Assembly: GCF_026340465.1 (NCBI RefSeq)
Contig: NZ_JAPEPC010000001.1
Coordinates: 4,326,001-4,390,000 of the forward strand
From: Streptomyces sp. NBC_01306
GTDB taxonomy: Bacteria; Actinomycetota; Actinomycetes; Streptomycetales; Streptomycetaceae
Direction of reading: 5' to 3'
Length of the DNA stretch: 64,000 nt
Shown: positions 59,834 to 64,000 of the stretch, in pieces
Layout: the number at the start of each line of letters is the position of its first letter
How positions within the stretch are numbered: position 1 is the stretch's first letter
Program-made: the position numbers and the translations under genes
The notes under the pieces: model-generated
Told to the model about the DNA's origin: nothing
The model's input: only the letters and a program-made list of their open reading frames with translations
Databases searched by the model: none

Positions 59834-60580
59834 TCAGCGCACGCGGGCGCGGAGCTCCATCGCCGCGCGGGCCTCGCTCTGTGACGCGTACACCTCGCAC
59901 ATATGGCGTCCGTCGGGCGTCGCCGTGTGCTCGACCTCCCAGAGGCTGATCTCCCGGCCGTCGAGCAGCAGAAAGGCGTGTTCGTAGAGGGTGAAGGCCG
60001 CTGGGCCGACGCTCTCGAACCGGCACTGGCTGCCGAGGGCCTGGCTGATCTGGTGGGCGAACGCCGAACGCAGCAGCCGGGCGACGTCCTCACCGGGGCA
60101 GTCCGGGTTCTCCGCGCGGCGCAGCACCCGGCGGGCGTGGTCGGCCGACCGGTCGGCCGCATACGTCCTGGCCACCGCGGGCGGCGGCGCCGACTGGAGC
60201 GCCGTGAGGATCCCGAGATCGTCCTCCGGGTCGTCGTCGGGGAACATCGCGGCGGCGTCCGCCCCGCGGATCCGGGTCACGGCGAGTCTGGCCTCCGCCT
60301 CGCCCGGATACAGCTCGTACTTCGGGCCCTCACCCGTACCCGTCTCGTACACCAGCTCCCACAGCGCCAGATCGGTGCCGTCGGAGAGGAGGAACGTGTG
60401 CCGGTACGTCTCGCGGTGCAGCCCGGCGCCCGAGCTGTGGTGCGAGGAGTGCAGCGCTGTGCTGTGCGCCAGCGCGAAGCCGAGCCGCTCGACGGTGGCG
60501 TCGGGCAGCTCGAAAGCGTTCAGTGCGCGGCCGAGGAGTCGCGCGAGGTGCTCCTCGGTCGTCTCATGCGAATGGCTCAA
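59834..60580 (-). CDS. DUF6227 family protein
   Basis: About 248 aa. EEHLARLLGRALNAFELPDATVERL, HSSHHSSGAGLHRETYRHTFLLSDG and a second related half (ARLLRSAFAHQISQALG, EHAFLLLDGREISLWEVEHT) mark the Streptomyces DUF6227 family, apparently two repeats of one fold. Function unknown. Start uncertain: TTG 60580 has GGAGAG upstream; the frame extends to a TTG at 60664 without one. Confidence 0.7.
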   Translation of the reverse strand: MSHSHETTEEHLARLLGRALNAFELPDATVERLGFALAHSTALHSSHHSSGAGLHRETYRHTFLLSDGTDLALWELVYETGTGEGPKYELYPGEAEARLAVTRIRGADAAAMFPDDDPEDDLGILTALQSAPPPAVARTYAADRSADHARRVLRRAENPDCPGEDVARLLRSAFAHQISQALGSQCRFESVGPAAFTLYEHAFLLLDGREISLWEVEHTATPDGRHMCEVYASQSEARAAMELRARVR

Positions 60581-60737
60581 GGTCTCTCCAGGCCGTCGCG
60601 GCAAGTCATGGGGTCGGAACTCAACGTAGTCCCTGGGTCTGACAACGTGGCCTTCGTTCGGCAAAACGAAGGGGGCGTGCGGAAAGTTCCCGGGCGCCCC
60701 GCCAACTCACTTGTCCGGTAAGTCAGTAGATGCTGTG

Positions 60738-61985
60738 TCAGTTCGGATCGGTTCCCGCCCCCGTCCCGTACAGATCGCGGTGGGCCGGGAACCACCCGCC
60801 GGGGCCGTCCACCGATTCCGCTGCCCGGACGGCGCGCACCACGGCCCGGCTCAGTGCGTCGGCGCCCGCGGCCAGTACTTCGTTGAGGACACCCAGGTCG
60901 GGGCGGTGCCCTGTGCCGGTGGCAAGTGCGAAGACGGTATCGCCGTCGTGCAGGAGGTGGACGGGCCGCACGGCACGCGCGAGGCCGTCGTGCGCCGTGC
61001 CGGCCAGCTTCTGCGCCTGGGCGCGGGTGAGTTCGGCGTCGGTGGCCACGACGGCGATCGTGGTGTTCAGCGGGGGGCACGCATTGCGCTCGCGCGCCAG
61101 AGCCAGCTGCCGCTGCGCCTCCTCGTGAACGGCGGCGGTGGGGTATTCGGGCCGCCCCTGACCGTACTCGCCGTAGAGCACGCCCGTCAGCGGATCGACC
61201 GGCGAGCCCACCGAGTTGACCACGGCGAGGGCGCCCACGGTGACGCCCGACGCAAGCGTGATGCTCGCCGAGCCGACGCCACCCTTGAGTCCGCCGGCCA
61301 CCGCACCCGTACCGGCGCCGACGCTGCCCTGCTCGACCGGTGTGCCCGGTGCCGTGTCCGCCGCGGCTTCCACGGCCGCGCGTCCGGTCGACGCGTCCGG
61401 CCTGGCCCGCCAGTCGCCGCCGCGGCCCAGATCGAAGACGCACGCGGCGGGTACGACCGGGACGACCTGGGCGGGGTCGGGCCCGACCTGGAAGCCGCGG
61501 CCCTGCCCCTCCAGCCAGGCCATCACGCCGGATGCGGAGTCCAGCCCGTACGCGCTGCCGCCCGTCAGGACGACGGCGTCCACGCGCTGCACCAGGTTGC
61601 GTGGATCGAGGGCGTCCGTCTCCCGGGTGCCGGGGCCGCCGCCGCGTACATCCACTGCGGCGACCGCCCCGCCCGGCGGAGCCAGGACGACCGTGGTGCC
61701 ACTCAGCGCACGCTCCCCGGCGACCCGTGCGTGTCCGACCCGGAGGCCGTCCACATCGGTGAGCGAGTCCGAGCCGGAGTCCGAGCGGGAGCGGGAGCCC
61801 GAGCCGGAGCCCGAGTCGGAGTCCGAGCCAGGCCCAGGGGCGGGTGCAGGGGTGGGTGCAGCCCCAGGGCCGGAGCTTGAGTTCGCGGGCGGGTGTGCGG
61901 GTGTGCCGTGCGGGGCCGGGTTGTGCGAGCCGGCTGTGCGGGCCGCGTCAACAGGGCGCTCTGACGGGGTGTCTGCTGCGGTCAT
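60738..61985 (-). CDS. P1-family (DmpA-like, S58) peptidase
   Basis: 415 aa. The N-terminal 75 residues are Pro/Ser/Gly/Asp low complexity. The domain begins LTDVDGLRVGHARV, then VDAVVLTGGSAYGLDSASG, QGSVGAGTGA and GGLKGGVGSAS, the self-cleaving N-terminal-nucleophile motif, and IAVVATDAELTRAQAQKLA. These enzymes autoprocess to release an N-terminal Ser that acts on D- or beta-aminopeptides. Confidence 0.88.
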   Translation of the reverse strand: MTAADTPSERPVDAARTAGSHNPAPHGTPAHPPANSSSGPGAAPTPAPAPGPGSDSDSGSGSGSRSRSDSGSDSLTDVDGLRVGHARVAGERALSGTTVVLAPPGGAVAAVDVRGGGPGTRETDALDPRNLVQRVDAVVLTGGSAYGLDSASGVMAWLEGQGRGFQVGPDPAQVVPVVPAACVFDLGRGGDWRARPDASTGRAAVEAAADTAPGTPVEQGSVGAGTGAVAGGLKGGVGSASITLASGVTVGALAVVNSVGSPVDPLTGVLYGEYGQGRPEYPTAAVHEEAQRQLALARERNACPPLNTTIAVVATDAELTRAQAQKLAGTAHDGLARAVRPVHLLHDGDTVFALATGTGHRPDLGVLNEVLAAGADALSRAVVRAVRAAESVDGPGGWFPAHRDLYGTGAGTDPN

Positions 61986-62086
61986 GCCCCCATGGGACCA
62001 CTGCTGCCTGTGATGTGTGAGGTGACGCCCCTTGTTCTGCCCGCCGTTACCCCTGCCCCGTTGCCCTTGCCCCTGCTGTCATTGCG

Positions 62087-62404
62087 CTGAAGTGCAACCT
62101 CTGCTGCGACCGCACCGCGTACGGTCTCGCCCCCATGCGCGCCACGGTCTGCCCGACCGGGGCGCTGTTCTACGGAACGCTGGAGGAGCTCCAGGCGGAG
62201 CGCCCCGGCGTCCAGCTCGCCGATTCCTTCGCGTTCGGCGATGTCGTGGTCAAGACCGGCGTCGCGATGGTGGTCCCCGCCGAGAAGGTCCAGTGGCCGG
62301 TGCCCGGCGGGCTTCCGGTTGTCGAGGTCAATGGAGTCGATGTGAGAGAGACACCGGGTGTCGGTGGCCCCGGTGGTGCGGGGAGCGGGGGCGGCGGGCG
62401 ATGA
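62087..62404 (+). pseudogene. C-terminal remnant of a 4Fe-4S dicluster ferredoxin subunit
   Basis: Reads LKCNLCCDRTAYGLAPMRATVCPTGALFYGTLEEL then FAFGDVVVKTGVAMVVP: the last third of an HybA/DmsB-like electron-transfer subunit. The N-terminal cluster motifs are absent and the usual PMCATVCP reads PMRATVCP, losing a cluster ligand. No start with a ribosome site precedes it. It overlaps the Rieske gene (ATGA), so it is the dead first gene of that operon. Confidence 0.75.
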
Positions 62405-63128
62405 GCGTTACCCAGCAGCCGCCCGGCCAGCAGCCACCGGGCCGGCAGCCACCGGGTCAGCAGCCCCCAGGTCAGCAACCGCCCGGCCAGTCGTCGCCGG
62501 GTGGCGACTCGATGGACAACGGCGGGGCCCGTGAGGCGCTGCACGACCGGATCAGCGCGGACTCGCTCACCACGCGCCGCGACTATCTGCGGATCGTCAC
62601 CACCGTCTCCGGGGGCCTCGCCGTCGGCGGCCTCGGTGTCGCCGGGGGAGTGCTGAAGCGGCACGGCGACAGCGAGACCGCCCCCACCCCCAGGAAGGTC
62701 ACCGACCGGTTGCTGCCCGGTGAGTCCGTTGCCTTCCGCTTCCCGGCGACGAGGACCGTGCCGTGGCCGTACGTCTCGCGGACGGCACCCTCGCCGGCTA
62801 CTCCGCCGTCTGCACACACCTCGCCTGCGCCGTTCTGTGGCGCTTGGACCGCGGTGCCGAGGGGGAGCTCTACTGCCCCTGCCACGAGGGTGCCTTCGAC
62901 GCCCGGACCGGTGAGGTCACCGCCGGTCCGCCCCCTCGGGGACTGCCCCTGGTGCTCCTCGTGGAGAGAGATGACGGCAGTGTCTGGGCTCTTGCCACCG
63001 CCCGCTCCGGTGAGGACATCAAGCACGCGGTGTGCCGGCAGTTCAAGGACTCGGAGCCGGAGTCGACCGCGCGGATCGGCTGTCCCGGTGCGACGGGGGC
63101 GACACGCGAGAGAGGGGAGCAGACATGA
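62401..63128 (+). pseudogene. Rieske (2Fe-2S) protein gene with frameshift
   Basis: First frame from ATG 62401: Gln/Pro/Gly repeats, a twin-Arg-like export signal TTRRDYLRIVTTVSGGLAVGG, then PGESVAFRFP. At about 62745 the frame shifts to GDEDRAVAVRLADGTLAGYS, then CTHLACAVLW and CPCHEGAFD with the Cys/His cluster ligands, to 63128. One base is missing. Without correction, no cluster domain is made from the normal start. Confidence 0.8.
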
Positions 63129-63592
63129 GCGACCAACCACCGCAGCCCGAACCACCGCAGCCCGAACCACCGCAGCCTGAACCACCGCGCTCCGAACCAC
63201 CGCGCTCCGAACCACCGCGCTCCGAACCACCGCAGCCCGTGCCACCCCGCCCCGAGTACCGGCCGGGCAGTGTTGAGCCCCGTCTCAACCGGCCGCTCGC
63301 CGAACGGTATCCGCAGATCCGCGCCACCAGCGGGTACGGCGACCCGTGGATCCGGCACACCGGCCCCGGCCCCGGCGCGGGGAGCGAACAGGAGTCTGAA
63401 CGCTCCTCCAAGCTGACCGCCCGGCTCGTCCTGGCGATGACGGTCGTGATCGGCCAGCTCTGGGCGCTCACGATCACCGTCAACGAGTGGATGGAGGGAA
63501 ACACCGGCACCGCATGGTGGGGCGCCGGTTTCCTCTGTCTGTCGTTTCTGGTGGTACTCGGGCTCTGGCACCTCGACCCGAAGGACCGGTGA
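63125..63592 (+). CDS. Small membrane protein of the Rieske operon
   Basis: 155 aa, ATG overlapping the Rieske stop (ATGA), with GAGGGGAG upstream. N-terminal repeats of PEPPQ/PEPPRS, then two membrane helices (ARLVLAMTVVIGQLWALTITV and AGFLCLSFLVVLGLWHL). Function unknown; the operon suggests an accessory of a membrane redox complex. Confidence 0.65.
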   Translation: MSDQPPQPEPPQPEPPQPEPPRSEPPRSEPPRSEPPQPVPPRPEYRPGSVEPRLNRPLAERYPQIRATSGYGDPWIRHTGPGPGAGSEQESERSSKLTARLVLAMTVVIGQLWALTITVNEWMEGNTGTAWWGAGFLCLSFLVVLGLWHLDPKDR

Positions 63593-63682
63593 AGGGCAGG
63601 GCGGGCGACGGGCCACACCTGGCACAGGCCCTGGTGGGGGCAGGCGGAGCCGTACGGCAGCCGGGCGCCGTACCCTTGCCGT

Positions 63683-63946
63683 ATGAGCACTGCCCCCGCT
63701 TCCGGCCCCGGCCCCCGTGACGACGAGGACCGCGACCCCGCGGCCCCCTCCGGCGCGACGCCACCGGAGCCCGGGCCGAAGCCCACGCCGGTGTCCAAAC
63801 CGGTGTCCAAGCTGGTCTTCGACGATCCGCTCGATCAGCAGTCCCCGGACGACACGGACCACGGCTGGGGCGACCGGCCGTCCGGCGGGAGCAGTGCGTC
63901 GGATCTGGCCCGCTTCCTCGACGAGAAGCCGCCGCACCACATCTGA
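63683..63946 (+). CDS. Small conserved Streptomyces protein
   Basis: 87 aa. A Pro-rich disordered start leads to VSKLVFDDPLDQQSPDDTDHGWGDR and ends ASDLARFLDEKPPHHI, a very constant tail in Streptomyces homologues. No known function. ATG 63683; no strong ribosome site, so leaderless translation is possible. Confidence 0.7.
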   Translation: MSTAPASGPGPRDDEDRDPAAPSGATPPEPGPKPTPVSKPVSKLVFDDPLDQQSPDDTDHGWGDRPSGGSSASDLARFLDEKPPHHI

Positions 63947-64000
63947 CCCGCCCCTGGGTGCACCGGACGCGGAACGCTCCGCTCCGTCACCTGAGGCGCT

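Overview
The window is high-GC actinobacterial DNA and almost certainly comes from a Streptomyces chromosome. Supporting signs are GTG/TTG starts with GGAGG-type ribosome sites, many ATGA/GTGA stop-start overlaps, an XRE(DUF5753)/DUF397 pair, GPP34, DUF6227 and WYL families, an HrdD-like sigma factor with a perfect SigR-type promoter, and actinomycete integrative-element (AICE) gene families next to a tRNA-Arg. All calls come from reading the sequence; no database search was run.

Layout. 1-8.7 kb: a 5'-cut acyl-CoA ligase, an ADP-ribosylglycohydrolase homologue that has lost its metal-binding aspartates, a sodium:solute symporter, an SDR, an unrecognised protein, a DUF397/XRE pair and a GPP34 protein. 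8.9-21.9 kb: a cell-envelope block. It has a D,D-carboxypeptidase with a huge low-complexity cytoplasmic head, a polytopic membrane protein, and a reverse-strand poly-gamma-glutamate-type operon (output-less dCache/HAMP protein, pgsB, pgsC, NlpC/P60), followed by capA and a divergent secreted protein. 22-25.5 kb: MATE exporter, small zinc ribbon, a 28-bp tandem repeat and an unrecognised coupled gene pair.

25.5-32.4 kb: TetR regulator, then a four-gene translationally coupled redox operon (ferredoxin, ferredoxin reductase, dehydrogenase-CMD fusion, P450). The last six codons of the P450 are amplified as an 18-bp tandem array. That array was then hit at its CTAG sites by a 161-bp MITE and a complete 1442-bp IS701-type element.

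32.4-45.1 kb: an accretion island at tRNA-Arg(CCT). One full tRNA and two partial copies act as attachment-site repeats. Inside lie a mycothiol-dependent isomerase-family gene, small AICE genes, a GntR regulator with a twin CTAGTnnACTAG operator, a frameshifted second GntR gene, a truncated integrase and a truncated NUDIX gene. It also holds a lower-GC putative defence cassette: a four-TM DUF4231/SLATT-like protein, a Shedu (DUF4263) nuclease with an apparent frameshift, and a small 2-TM protein.

45.1-64 kb: SigB/F-type sigma factor facing an anti-sigma-like ATPase, fatty acyl-CoA ligase, M6 protease, TetR/MFS, MarR/LigB dioxygenase, GNAT, hrdD, MFS/WYL, DUF6227, P1 peptidase, and a decayed Fe-S/Rieske operon.

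The best candidates for something undescribed are the pgs operon led by a tandem sensor lacking any output domain, and the Shedu plus membrane-protein cassette in the tRNA-Arg island.
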